A stretch of DNA of 46,038 nucleotides from Phycisphaerae bacterium (GTDB taxonomy: Bacteria; Planctomycetota; Phycisphaerae; Sedimentisphaerales; Anaerohalosphaeraceae). The first letter of the stretch is position 1, and each line of letters starts with the position of its first letter. The notes under the pieces were generated by a model. That model worked only from the letters and a program-made list of their open reading frames with translations. It was not told where the DNA came from and did not search any database. This document shows positions 8,807-18,121 of this stretch, piece by piece. The position numbers and the translations under genes are program-made. The stretch is taken from positions 1-46,038 of the forward strand of contig JADHXS010000004.1 of NCBI GenBank assembly GCA_016782835.1, in the 5' to 3' direction.

Positions 8807-10318
8807 ATGAAAAAGAACTGTCGAATATATATGAACCACAGTCCTATAAAAAGCGCGTTCAGAATTAATATTGCAAGAAACATAATTTTGCTACAGGCAG
8901 TGTTTATGATTATGGTCATTCTGACAGGGACTTCCTATTCCGAACATATAAAGCCCAATATCATACTTATATTGGCGGACGACTTAGGTTATTCGGAATT
9001 AGGTTGTTATGAGCAAAACAAAATTAAAACCCCCAACCTTGATTTGCTTGCCTCTGAGGGGATGAAATTGACTGACCATTACAGTGGATCGCCGGTTTGT
9101 GCGCCTTCGCGATGTGTCTTGATGACAGGAAGGCATACTGGCCACAGCTTTGTAAGAGATAACAAAGAACTTCCACGGGAAGGACAAACACCGATTCCAT
9201 CGGACTCATTTACAATTTCAAAAATGCTTAAAGCGAAGGGCTATACGACAGGTTGCGTTGGAAAGTGGGGTTTGGGATCTCCCGGCAGTGAAGGTGACCC
9301 GTTAAATCAGGGTTTTGATTTGTTCTTCGGATATAACTGCCAGCGGCAGGCACATTATTATTATCCGAAATATTTATGGAAGAACAACCAAAAGATCGAG
9401 TTGTCCGGTAATAATGAGCGAACCGGCACAACTTATAGTCCTGATCTAATGAAAAAAGAGGCGTTGAATTTCGTTCGTGAGAATAAGGGCAGGCCGTTTT
9501 TCCTGTACTGGCCAACGCCGGTGCCGCATGTTTCACTACAGGTGCCAGAAGACAGTCTTACTCAATATCGCCACCAATGGAATGAAACGCCTTATAAAGG
9601 GGGACACTATACCAGTCATAAAACACCGAGAGCAGCGTACGCCGCAATGATTACACGAATGGATCGTGATATCGGCGAACTTCTATCCTTGTTGAAAGAA
9701 TTGTCTTTGGAGGAAAATACACTGGTGATCTTTACAAGTGATAATGGAACTACGTTTGCCGGTGGTGTTGATGCGAAATTCTTCAACAGCGTGGGAAAAT
9801 TAAGGGGACTCAAAGGCAAACTTGATGAGGGCGGGATACGTGTTCCTTTTATTGCCCGCTGGACAGGGCATATTGCCCCGGGAACGACGAGCAGCCATGT
9901 GGGCGCTTTCTGGGACATTTTACCCACACTTGCTGATATTGCAGAAGTTCAGTCTCTCCAAGATATTGATGGAATCAGCTTTGCCCCGACGTTGCTTGGA
10001 AAGTCGGGGCAAAAAAAACATGAGTTCCTTTATTGGGAGTTTTCGGGAAAAGGGGGGCAGGTTTCAGTTCGCATGGACAACTGGAAAGGAATTCTAAGAA
10101 ACCTTATTAAGAATCCTGATGCCAAGATTGAACTTTACGATCTTAATAATGATATTGCTGAGAAGAACAACCTTGCGGAACAACATCCAGAGATAGTTCA
10201 GCGTATCAAAAAGATTATGGAGTGTGAGCATGCCCCTTCTAAAGAATTTCCGTTTGTGGCACTTGATTCCTATGAGACAGAGGGACATATAGACAAGAAA
10301 GACGACAGGCAGTCATAA
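8807..10318 (+). CDS. Secreted sulfatase, GKWGLG variant
   Basis: A sulfatase of ~503 residues if it begins at 8807. The frame is open back to 8726 inside the previous gene, but ATG 8807 (or ATG 8831) avoids that overlap and gives a leader whose hydrophobic core is IILLQAVFMIMVILTG. No strong ribosome site is visible for either. Metal-binding DD is at 58-59 and the formylglycine site is CAPSR at 98-102. The block normally reading GKWHLG is GKWGLG here (Lys153, Gly155), with GSPGSEGDPLNQGFDLFFGYNCQRQAHYYYP following. That combination recurs in a recognised group of sulfatases, so it is probably a subfamily trait and not a lesion. FTSDNGT and the IELYDLNNDIAEKNNLAEQHP end block are present. Confidence 0.9.
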   Translation: MKKNCRIYMNHSPIKSAFRINIARNIILLQAVFMIMVILTGTSYSEHIKPNIILILADDLGYSELGCYEQNKIKTPNLDLLASEGMKLTDHYSGSPVCAPSRCVLMTGRHTGHSFVRDNKELPREGQTPIPSDSFTISKMLKAKGYTTGCVGKWGLGSPGSEGDPLNQGFDLFFGYNCQRQAHYYYPKYLWKNNQKIELSGNNERTGTTYSPDLMKKEALNFVRENKGRPFFLYWPTPVPHVSLQVPEDSLTQYRHQWNETPYKGGHYTSHKTPRAAYAAMITRMDRDIGELLSLLKELSLEENTLVIFTSDNGTTFAGGVDAKFFNSVGKLRGLKGKLDEGGIRVPFIARWTGHIAPGTTSSHVGAFWDILPTLADIAEVQSLQDIDGISFAPTLLGKSGQKKHEFLYWEFSGKGGQVSVRMDNWKGILRNLIKNPDAKIELYDLNNDIAEKNNLAEQHPEIVQRIKKIMECEHAPSKEFPFVALDSYETEGHIDKKDDRQS

Positions 10319-10339
10319 TTGTGATTTGGTGGAACTGAA

Positions 10340-12067
10340 ATGAAGAAAAAAATAACTGTTTTTCATGTGAGCTTATTTTGTTTTATTAGTTTGAGTCCTT
10401 TCTTTTCCGGTTGTAAAGTCGGCCCGGATGTTATCCGTCCGGAGTTACGGGCGATGAATAAGAGCATTTCCATTATTCCGGAGCCCTTGAGTTACAGGCA
10501 GTCTGAGGGTTCTTTTATGATCAATTCCCAAACATGCATTATTGTTGACGAAGATCTTAAGGAAATGGCCGAGCGGTTCAATGAAATAATTTCTCCGGCC
10601 TGGGGCGCCCCGTTACCAATAAAAATAAATGGTCAAGCCAAGAATAATATCATCAAGTTTGTTATTGCTTCGGATCTTAATGATTTGAGTGATGAGGGGT
10701 ATCAACTCAAGGTCACAAACGATCGGATTGTCATTACGGCTGCCGCAGAGGCCGGGATCTTTTATGGACTCCAAACTGTCCGTCAGTTGCTTCCTGAGCA
10801 GATCTTTTCTAAACAAAGGGTTTCTGGGGTCCAATGGGAAATTCCCTGTGTGGAGATCGAAGATCGGCCCCGTTTTCAATGGCGGGGTATGCATCTGGAT
10901 GTTGGACGGCATTATATGCCAATGGATTTCATAAAAAAAAATATTGACTTCATTGCGATGCATAAAATGAATGTCTTTCACTGGCATCTCACTGAAGACC
11001 AGGGTTGGCGTATTGAAATTAAGAAATATCCAAAGTTAACTCAGATTGCGGCCTGGCGCGATGAAACGCTTGTCGGTCATGTCAAGGATGCAAAAAAAGG
11101 GAAAGCTAAATACGATGGCAAAAAGCATGGTGGATTCTACACTCAGGATGATATTCGGGAAATTGTCGAATATGCGAAACAACATTATGTAACGGTGGTT
11201 CCCGAGATCGAAATGCCGGGGCATTGCCAGGCGGCTCTTGCCGCATATCCTGAACTTTCCTGTTCAGGAGGTCCTTTTGAAGTCGGAAAGAAGTGGGGAG
11301 TATCTAGAGAAGTTTACTGTGCGGGAAATGAGAAGACATTTGAATTTTTGCAGGATGTACTGCTAGAGGTTCTCGATTTATTCCCGAGTGGATATATACA
11401 TGTCGGGGGCGATGAATGTCCGAAGCACCGATGGCAGGTATGTGAAAAATGCCAGGGGCGGATACAATCAGAATCCCTGAAAGATGAACATGAATTGCAG
11501 AGTTATTTTATAAAACGGATCGAAACCTTTCTCATGGCTCATGGGCGAAACCTGATCGGATGGGACGAAATCCTCGAAGGGGGGCTGGCTCCGAATGCGG
11601 CGGTGATGTCCTGGAGAGGTGAAAAGGGCGGGATAGCCGCTGCGAAAGCTGGTCACCGTGTGGTCATGGCACCGAACACGTACACTTATTTGAATTTTTA
11701 TCAGGCGGATCGGGACACTGAGCCCATCGCCCAGGGAAAATTTCTGCCTTTGGAGAAAGTCTATAACTACGATCCCGTTCCTGTGGTTCTGACAGAGCAA
11801 GAGGCCCGGTATATTTTAGGTGCTCAGGGACAGTTGTGGACTGAATATATTCCAAACCCTAAACATGCCGAATATATGCTGTTTCCAAGAATGTCTGCCC
11901 TGGCGGAAGTCGTGTGGACTCAAAAAGAAAAAAAGGATTATAAGAGATTTTATAATAATCTTGAAGTCCATCTTAAGAGATTAGATTCTTATGAGACTAA
12001 TTATCGAAGGCTGGATTCGATGTCGATTCCTCAGAAAAATTACGGTAACAAACCAAACAACCAATAA
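10340..12067 (+). CDS. GH20 beta-N-acetylhexosaminidase, probable lipoprotein
   Basis: A 575-residue GH20 enzyme that would remove terminal beta-linked GlcNAc or GalNAc using substrate-assisted catalysis. The N-terminus is hydrophobic and ends in FFSGC, a lipobox-like site, so it may be membrane-anchored. Residues ~40-165 form the small alpha/beta GH20b domain (SIIPEPLSYR...AGIFYGLQTVRQLLPEQ). The TIM barrel follows from RFQWRGMHLDVGRHY (~178), with FHWHLTEDQGWRIEIKKYP, the PEIEMPGHCQAALAAYPEL strand and the catalytic pair Asp358-Glu359 in HVGGDECPKHRW. A GAQGQLWTEYI block with the active-site Trp is near the end. Ribosome site GGTGGA. Its position among fucosidases and sulfatases suggests that the substrate contains N-acetylated hexosamine as well as a GH29-cleavable sugar; that last point is inference. 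Confidence 0.93.
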   Translation: MKKKITVFHVSLFCFISLSPFFSGCKVGPDVIRPELRAMNKSISIIPEPLSYRQSEGSFMINSQTCIIVDEDLKEMAERFNEIISPAWGAPLPIKINGQAKNNIIKFVIASDLNDLSDEGYQLKVTNDRIVITAAAEAGIFYGLQTVRQLLPEQIFSKQRVSGVQWEIPCVEIEDRPRFQWRGMHLDVGRHYMPMDFIKKNIDFIAMHKMNVFHWHLTEDQGWRIEIKKYPKLTQIAAWRDETLVGHVKDAKKGKAKYDGKKHGGFYTQDDIREIVEYAKQHYVTVVPEIEMPGHCQAALAAYPELSCSGGPFEVGKKWGVSREVYCAGNEKTFEFLQDVLLEVLDLFPSGYIHVGGDECPKHRWQVCEKCQGRIQSESLKDEHELQSYFIKRIETFLMAHGRNLIGWDEILEGGLAPNAAVMSWRGEKGGIAAAKAGHRVVMAPNTYTYLNFYQADRDTEPIAQGKFLPLEKVYNYDPVPVVLTEQEARYILGAQGQLWTEYIPNPKHAEYMLFPRMSALAEVVWTQKEKKDYKRFYNNLEVHLKRLDSYETNYRRLDSMSIPQKNYGNKPNNQ

Positions 12068-12082
12068 TGTCGGAGTTATAAG

Positions 12083-13732
12083 ATGAAAGATTTTGGAAAA
12101 ATGTCAAGAAGAAATTTTCTCAAGACAACAGTATCTTCAACAGCTGGTTTGTTAACGGGGTCTGTTCTCGGGCAATCTGTTATAAACAAGACTCTTTGTG
12201 GTGGATCTGGCCGAAAGCCAAATGTTATTTTCATGATCACAGACGATCAGGAACTCGATTCATTTGGTTTTATCAATAGAAAAGCTTTAACTCCCAATAT
12301 CGATCGGCTTGCATCTGAGGGAGTCTATTTTTCGCGTGCCTATGCCACTTCCAGTGTCTGTACGCCCAGCCGCTATACCTGTCTGACGGGCCGGTATGCC
12401 TCCCGCAGCAAAGTGGATAAGTTTACGAACGGTATCACAAAAGAGGGGCAAACCTGGGTTCACTGGAATACTGACTTGGCGGTCATCGAAGACAATGTTG
12501 CAAAGGTCTTAAAAGCCAATGGTTATGAAACGGGGATTGTTGGGAAATTACACGGTTTTGAATTGGCTGGACATGATAAATCACTGAACAGGAAATCAGA
12601 TGCTAAGAATTCTGAAGTTATCAGGGCTCTCAAGGCAGACCAGGAAAAATTTGCACGTGGGCTAAAGGAACACGGGTTTGATGATGCCGCTCATTTACAC
12701 CGAGGCAACCTCGGTTCCGGAAAGAGTTTGCCGCAGGAACTTTGCCAGCATGCACCGGAGTGGACGGCCCAGGCCGCTGTCAACTTTATCGAACAGAACA
12801 AAGACAAACCGTTCTATCTGTATTATGCCACGACTCTGCTTCATGGCCCGGATCCTTTGAAATCACTCAAATCCGATCCGCGTATCTCGGAGGAAGGTTA
12901 TCTCCAGAAAGCTCCCGATGTGATGCCTTACAGGCAGTCGGTTCTGGAGCGGTGTAAAAAAGCAGGTGTTCCGGAAGAACTTGCTCCGGCGACATGGCTG
13001 GATGACAGTGTCGGGGCGATTATGAAGAAGCTGGATGAACTTGATCTTACAAAAGACACCCTGGTTATCTACTTTAATGACCACGGCGCGGAGAATGGTA
13101 AGGGGTCATTGTACGAAGGTGGCGTCCGAACTCCGACCATTATACGATATCCTGCAAAGGTAAAGCCGCGTCAGTGCGATGAACTTATAGGCAATATTGA
13201 TTTTGTGCCGACAATCTTCGGTGCGGCAGATGTGATAGCACCCAATGAGATGATGATGGATGGATTGGATCTCATGCCGCTGCTTACAGGCCGAACGAAT
13301 GAAACTCGCGATTCGGTTTACTGCGAGATTGGCTATACGCGTGCAGTCATAACCAAAGACTGGAAATATCTGGCATTTCGAGTTCCACCAAGTCGGCAAG
13401 TTTCTCCTGAAGAAAATCTGGAAGCAATGAAAAAAGCCGCAAAAAAGTCCAAGAAACCAGCTCTCAAGATCAATCCTGAAGGCAGGGTTACGCATATTCA
13501 TCGTACTCCCGGCGGTGATGGGACTGAACTGGGCAATGGCCTTAAACGCTACAAAAAGAATTATTTTGATGCTGATCAGCTTTACAACTTGAAAAATGAT
13601 CCCGGAGAAACTACGAATCTGGTAAATAATCCGGAATATATACAACAGCTTGAAATGATGAAAGCTGAATTAGGCAAACATCTGAAAGCTATTCCAGGGA
13701 CTTTTGCCGAATTCAAAGTGATGCAACAATAA
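12083..13732 (+). CDS. Tat-exported sulfatase
   Basis: A 549-residue sulfatase with a clear Tat-type leader: SRRNFLKTT at 8-16 followed by a small-residue hydrophobic core. Metal-binding DD is at 54-55 and the formylglycine site is CTPSR at 93-97. The next block reads GKLHGFE instead of GKWHLG, so the Lys and His are kept but the Trp is not. NDHGAENGKGSLYEGGVRTPTI is the standard second metal-binding region. A Lys-rich insert (MKKAAKKSKKPALK) lies near residue 450, before the LYNLKNDPGETTNLVNNPEY end block. GGAG lies 11 bases before the start. Gaps on both sides are short (15 and 36 bases), placing it in the operon. Substrate not determinable. Confidence 0.93.
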   Translation: MKDFGKMSRRNFLKTTVSSTAGLLTGSVLGQSVINKTLCGGSGRKPNVIFMITDDQELDSFGFINRKALTPNIDRLASEGVYFSRAYATSSVCTPSRYTCLTGRYASRSKVDKFTNGITKEGQTWVHWNTDLAVIEDNVAKVLKANGYETGIVGKLHGFELAGHDKSLNRKSDAKNSEVIRALKADQEKFARGLKEHGFDDAAHLHRGNLGSGKSLPQELCQHAPEWTAQAAVNFIEQNKDKPFYLYYATTLLHGPDPLKSLKSDPRISEEGYLQKAPDVMPYRQSVLERCKKAGVPEELAPATWLDDSVGAIMKKLDELDLTKDTLVIYFNDHGAENGKGSLYEGGVRTPTIIRYPAKVKPRQCDELIGNIDFVPTIFGAADVIAPNEMMMDGLDLMPLLTGRTNETRDSVYCEIGYTRAVITKDWKYLAFRVPPSRQVSPEENLEAMKKAAKKSKKPALKINPEGRVTHIHRTPGGDGTELGNGLKRYKKNYFDADQLYNLKNDPGETTNLVNNPEYIQQLEMMKAELGKHLKAIPGTFAEFKVMQQ

Positions 13733-13768
13733 TACGAACCTAGTTATTATGTATGGAGGTACTCATTC

Positions 13769-15277
13769 ATGAAGAGACGACTTTTTTTAAAAATGGCGGG
13801 CCTTTGTTCGGCGACGGCTGCTTCCGGTATATGGTCAGGATGTGCAAGGGGAGCAAAAGTTCCAGTGTCTCAGAATCCATTTGCTGCGGATGGTAAAAAA
13901 CGTCCCAATTTTCTGTTTCTTTTCACAGATGACCAGTGTTTTAAAACGGTTAATGCCTTAAATAACCCGGATGTCAAAACCCCTAACATGGATCGACTCG
14001 TAAAGCAGGGTGTTACTTTTACACATTGTTTTAATCAAGGCGCATGGAACGGGGCGGTTTGTATTGCCAGTCGGGCCATGCTGAATACCGGGCGTTATGT
14101 CTGGACATGCGGAGGAAACGAGTGCGGTGATTATCCTCTTTGGGGTCAGGTGATGGGACAGTCAGGTTATGACACATTCTTCACGGGTAAATGGCATAAC
14201 AAGACCAAATCCTTGGAGAGAAGTTTTAAAAGCATAGGTCCAAATGGTGGCGGCATGTTCCCGTCGAAAGATCCCAATGCCGAAGAAAATATGAAAAAGG
14301 GGATACTGAACGACCCATACGACCGTCCTCGGCCTGGTAATTCCTGGAGTCCCTATGATAAGTCACTGGAAGGCCATTGGCGAAAGGAAGATGGAAAGAC
14401 TGTCCACAGCAGTAAACTGTGGGCCGATGCTGCGATTGATTATTTAGATAGCAGCGTCAGCAAAAGTGACGATCCATTTTTTATGTATGTTTCCTTTCAT
14501 GCTCCGCATGATCCCCGGCAGTCACCCAAGGAATATGTGGATATGTACCCACCGGATAAGATCAAAGTACCGCCGAATTTCCTGCCGGAACATCCTTTCG
14601 ATCAGGGCGATCACAAGCTTCGCGATGAACGGTTAGCCCCGTTTCCGAGGACCAAAGAGGCCATTCAGACACATCTTAGCGAGTATTATGCGATTATTAC
14701 TCATGCGGACCATCACATTGGCCGCATTTTGGATGCGCTCGAGAAAAGCGGCGAGGCGGAGAATACCATTGTTATTTTCTCCGCAGACCATGGCTTGGCC
14801 GTCGGTCAACACGGCTTGGTCGGCAAACAAAGTCAATATGATCATTCGATCAGAATGCCGTTTGTGATGTGTGGCCCGGGCCTTCAGGAAAATGTCCAAA
14901 ATGACGCGATGATTTATCTGCAAAGTTGTTTTGCAACGACTTGTGAAATGGCAAATATCAAAGCACCCGATACAGTGCAGTTTCCAAGTCTAGTACCGTT
15001 ATTGACAGGGGAAAAGAAGCAATTGTACGATTCAGTTTACGGCGCCTACCGTGATTATCAACGGATGGTCCGAACAGAACGATATAAATTAATCCGCTAT
15101 CCCCATGTAGGTGAGGTTCAGCTATTCGATCTGAAAAATGATCCATGGGAAATGAAAGATCTGGCTGAAGATAAAAACTATGCGGATAAGATTGCAGAAC
15201 TTGATGAAAAACTCAAGTGGTGGGTGAAGGAAACGGGTGATACGATAGATTTAAATCAATATGAAAAAAGCGGATAG
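13769..15277 (+). CDS. Sulfatase with C-x-A-x-R site, lipoprotein or Tat leader
   Basis: A 502-residue sulfatase. The leader begins MKRRLFLK, a Tat-like start, and ends in WSGC, which could be a lipobox; both signals may apply. Metal-binding DD is at 54-55. The formylglycine site is CIASR at 98-102, one of two C-x-A-x-R sites in this window. GKWHNKT supplies the active-site Lys and His. The middle region (FHAPHDPRQSPKEY and SADHGLAVGQHGLVGKQSQYDHSIRMPF) is typical of the choline-sulfatase/iduronate-2-sulfatase-like branch, judged by pattern only. The end block is LFDLKNDPWEMKDLA. A strong ribosome site, GGAGG, precedes the ATG. Confidence 0.92.
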   Translation: MKRRLFLKMAGLCSATAASGIWSGCARGAKVPVSQNPFAADGKKRPNFLFLFTDDQCFKTVNALNNPDVKTPNMDRLVKQGVTFTHCFNQGAWNGAVCIASRAMLNTGRYVWTCGGNECGDYPLWGQVMGQSGYDTFFTGKWHNKTKSLERSFKSIGPNGGGMFPSKDPNAEENMKKGILNDPYDRPRPGNSWSPYDKSLEGHWRKEDGKTVHSSKLWADAAIDYLDSSVSKSDDPFFMYVSFHAPHDPRQSPKEYVDMYPPDKIKVPPNFLPEHPFDQGDHKLRDERLAPFPRTKEAIQTHLSEYYAIITHADHHIGRILDALEKSGEAENTIVIFSADHGLAVGQHGLVGKQSQYDHSIRMPFVMCGPGLQENVQNDAMIYLQSCFATTCEMANIKAPDTVQFPSLVPLLTGEKKQLYDSVYGAYRDYQRMVRTERYKLIRYPHVGEVQLFDLKNDPWEMKDLAEDKNYADKIAELDEKLKWWVKETGDTIDLNQYEKSG

Positions 15278-15361
15278 CAAATTAGATCGTACTTCGTGTT
15301 CGATGGATCAAGACAAAACTTTTAACGAATAAACGTCAAAATTTAATTAGGAGAAAAAGTT

Positions 15362-16858
15362 GTGAGAAATGTAAGTATATTTTTAGTACTAATCGCATGT
15401 GTATTAATTGGCTGCAGCACAGCAGCAAAATCTCAAGGTAAATTTGAACCGACAATCGATTCCCTTCGCCAGTATGAGTGTCCGGAATGGTTTCGGGATG
15501 CCAAGTTTGGTATTTATTTGCACTGGGGACCGTATTCTGTCGCCGAGCAGGGCGAGTGGTATGCGCGTAAACTCTATTTAGAGGATACGCCGGAATATCA
15601 GCATCATCTTAAAACGTATGGGCATCCCTCAAAACATGGATACGTGGATTTTATTCCCCAGTGGAAGGCTGAGAATTTTGACCCCGATGCTTTGTTGGCA
15701 TTATTCAAGAGATCTGGTGCAAGATACTTTACGCCCTGTGCCGTTCATCATGATAATTTTGATCTCTGGAATTCGAAATACCATGAATGGAATGCTGTTA
15801 AAAAAGGGCCTAAAAAGGATCTGATCGGGATGTGGAAGGAAGCAACGCTCAAGGCCGGATTGCGTTTTGGTGTTACGACACACTTGTCACGCAGTTACAG
15901 TTGGCTGAATGTGGCCAATCAGGCCGATACCGAAGGGTCTCTAAAGGGAGTTCCGTACGACGGTGCCCAGGGAAAAGGCAAGGGGCTCTATCCGCCGAAT
16001 GATGGTCAAAGTACGCATCCTCGCGCTCCGTTCGATGCTCCTAAAAGCTGGCGGGACCATTGGGCCAGACGAGTCAAACAACTGATCGAAGATTATGATC
16101 CGGACCATCTTTATTTTGACTGCGCTGTTCCGTTTAGAGGGCAGGACGGAGGCCGTACCGGCATGGAGGTAATTTCCCATTTTTACAACCATCGTCCGGA
16201 AGGTGTTATGTGTGTCAAGGAACGACCCTGGCAGGGGCTTTATGCCGATGGGATGACCACACTTGATTATGAACGCGGCAAGGCCAGCCATATTCTTGAC
16301 CAGCCGTGGCAGACGGATGATTCCATTGGTTCCTGGGGATATAATGAGAATACACCCTATACGACCTCAGATGCGGTTGTTGATAAGATTATCGACATTG
16401 TCAGTAAGAACGGCAATATGCTTTTGAATATTCCCATACGGGCTGATGGCACGCTTGATGAAACTGCCACAGGGATCCTCGAAGATACCGGCAAGTGGTT
16501 TAATGTTAACGGCGAAGGGATTTACGGCACGCGTCCATGGTATATGTATGGAGAAGGCAAGACGGAAATGCCGCACAAAACGATTGAATCGCCGTTTACA
16601 TACAAAGACATACGCTATACGACAAAAGGTGAATATCTTTATGCTTTTGTCCTTGACTGGCCGGGGAATAAAACGGTTGAAATGCAGTTTCTCGCGCCGG
16701 CCAATGACCGTATCGGCGAAATCAAGTCCGTCGAACTTTTAGGGTATAAGGGGAAAGTGAAATGGGAACATCATCCGGATGGTCTTCGTATTGATTTTCC
16801 GAAAGAAAAACCCTGTGAATTTGCTTACTGCCTTAAAATTCATCTGCCTAAGAAATAG
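15362..16858 (+). CDS. GH29 alpha-L-fucosidase-type glycosidase, lipoprotein, GTG start
   Basis: A 498-residue GH29 enzyme. Translation most likely begins at the GTG, because AGGAG ends nine bases ahead of it and the encoded leader is a textbook lipoprotein signal with Cys18 in the lipobox LIGC. The barrel carries AKFGIYLHWGPYSV, then AVHHDNFDLWNSKY (HHDN where the paralogue at 7219 has HHDG), and HLYFDCAVPF, in which Asp253 is at the nucleophile position. GNMLLNIPIRADGTLDE and GEGIYGTRPWYMYGEG are the standard late blocks. HHDN and FDC differ from the commonest family text, so specificity may be unusual. It is the last gene of the plus-strand run, ending 11 bases before a strong hairpin. Exo-acting cell-surface fucosidase-type role is inferred from the family. 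Confidence 0.92.
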   Translation: MRNVSIFLVLIACVLIGCSTAAKSQGKFEPTIDSLRQYECPEWFRDAKFGIYLHWGPYSVAEQGEWYARKLYLEDTPEYQHHLKTYGHPSKHGYVDFIPQWKAENFDPDALLALFKRSGARYFTPCAVHHDNFDLWNSKYHEWNAVKKGPKKDLIGMWKEATLKAGLRFGVTTHLSRSYSWLNVANQADTEGSLKGVPYDGAQGKGKGLYPPNDGQSTHPRAPFDAPKSWRDHWARRVKQLIEDYDPDHLYFDCAVPFRGQDGGRTGMEVISHFYNHRPEGVMCVKERPWQGLYADGMTTLDYERGKASHILDQPWQTDDSIGSWGYNENTPYTTSDAVVDKIIDIVSKNGNMLLNIPIRADGTLDETATGILEDTGKWFNVNGEGIYGTRPWYMYGEGKTEMPHKTIESPFTYKDIRYTTKGEYLYAFVLDWPGNKTVEMQFLAPANDRIGEIKSVELLGYKGKVKWEHHPDGLRIDFPKEKPCEFAYCLKIHLPKK

Positions 16859-16869
16859 CGTGTTGTGAT

Positions 16870-16905
16870 CAGTCAGCGTTTAATAATGTTATTAAACGCT
16901 GACTG
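16870..16905. terminator. 36-nt perfect inverted repeat between converging operons
   Basis: A 17-bp perfect stem with a two-base centre (arms CAGTCAGCGTTTAATAA and its exact complement). It begins 11 bases after the stop of the GH29 gene, and the minus-strand operon converges on it. There is no T-tract on either side, so it could act as a bidirectional transcription stop, an RNA 3'-end stabiliser or a protein-binding dyad. The perfect symmetry is seen directly; terminator function is inference. Confidence 0.6.
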
Positions 16906-16920
16906 TAAGTTACTTAGCTG

Positions 16921-16989
16921 ATGATTTGCGTATAATGGTGAAATGAAAAGTTTTAAGGGCTTGTATTTTTAATGCATTCTGCTGAAAAT
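16921..16989 (+). promoter_or_regulatory. Weaker copy of the shared activator motif with promoter-like hexamers
   Basis: TGCGTA at 16927-16932, a four-base spacer and GGTG match the TGCGCA-N4-GGCG motif found at three other promoters here, with one change in each half. A GAAAAT hexamer begins at 16984, 57 bases after the start of TGCGTA, close to the 58-59 seen for the others. TTGTAT at 16961-16966 lies 17 bases ahead of it, a normal -35 spacing. No convincing gene follows; an open frame at 17019-17240 has no recognisable content and runs into the end of the opposing phosphoesterase. The rest of 16859-17201 shows nothing else. It may be the promoter of a lost gene. Confidence 0.35.
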
Positions 16990-17201
16990 AGTTAGATGTT
17001 GAATTTCAGGCGTGCGAAATGATAGGATGGGAAGGCAGGCGAACAGAAGAGCATTCAGATGATATGAAATTCAATTGTCCATATCAATCGCCCTGGCAAC
17101 ATCATTACTATATTGGAGATGTTCTAACTTGGATTGGGCGCTCTGATAGTTCGCAAACGCAGGACATAAAAACAATTTTGGAAATTAGGGCTCAGGAAGG
17201 G

Positions 17202-18121
17202 CTATTTTGGCGAAGACACGGTTGTCTTTTGGTTGTTTAGATTTTTCAGTCTGGCTTCTTCGGGAGGGTTGTCACCGAAAATTCCGTCCAGTAATAAGTT
17301 TGCGATCCTCGGTCCCTGATCGGTCATCGTAACCCACATAATGTGGTCAAACCTGCCTTGCTCGGGTCCTGTAAGTTTGCTTGACGCTCCAGTGGTTGCG
17401 AGTTTGTAATAGTTTACGCCATCGCGAACAGATTTCAAGTATGTGTGGCTGTGTCCTCCAAAAACTGTATGCTCTCTGCCTGCCAGCAAAGAAGAGAACT
17501 TTCCCCAACCCGTATTTTTCCCCCTGCTCCACAAAGGCTTGTGGACAAAAACGCATACCCAGCGTACTTTTTCATTGTCTTGCAGGACCTCTGCGAAGTA
17601 GCCGATTTGTTCGTCACCGAGTCCGCCTGATTTGCCGGGGACTTCTTCGCTGTTCATGCAGAGAAAAAGTACGTCTTTATACAGGAAGTGGTAGTATGTG
17701 CGCCCGCGCCGTTGCTTATAGATCTCAACTGCATCTTCACTGGTTAGATCGTGGTTTCCAGCGACATAAAAAAAAGCATTTCGAGTTTTTCGACTATTGC
17801 ATCAAATTCGTCCCATTGCGCAATGAGAACATCGGCATCTTCTTCGTTTCCCTGGACCTGGTCTCCTACGCAGATCACAAACTCTGGTTGGATATGATTG
17901 GTCTTTTCGACCGCATCTGCAAATACCGGCGGCCTGTGCTTTCCGGTTCTGTCAGCAACTATGACAAACTGGAAATTGTCAGGATCGTTGTTCATTTCCA
18001 GATGAGTCCATGGGTTTGCATCGGAAATAGTGTCCGGACTGAAATGCTCGCCCGAACAGCCGCTCATTGCCAGCAATGCTGTCGTAATAATAAGACAGCA
18101 TGCAATTGTGTGTCGTTTCAT
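17202..18121 (-). pseudogene. Metallophosphoesterase lipoprotein, split by a one-base frameshift
   Basis: A calcineurin-like phosphoesterase read in two frames. The first part starts at 18121 (MKRHTIACCLIITTALLAMSGC, a lipoprotein leader with Cys22) and contains FVIVADRTG (Asp57) and VICVGDQVQG (Asp87). The frame then fails at a run of eight T on the coding strand (17768-17775), reaching a stop shortly after LFFMSLETTI. Adding a single T restores LFFYVAGNHDLTSEDAVEIY, including the diagnostic GNHD motif, and joins directly to the downstream frame, which holds VFVHKPLWSRG and VFGGHSHTY. All metal-ligand blocks are therefore intact apart from one base. It may be a true frameshift, slippage-dependent expression, or a homopolymer sequencing error. 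It lies downstream of the minus-strand sulfatase. Substrate unknown; the first motif is DRT instead of DxH, a variant I associate with this group. Confidence 0.8.

Noticed and set aside
17019-17240. 73-residue plus-strand frame after the degenerate motif
   Set aside because: No ribosome site, no recognisable content, and it runs into the end of the opposing phosphoesterase gene. Kept only as a possible remnant.
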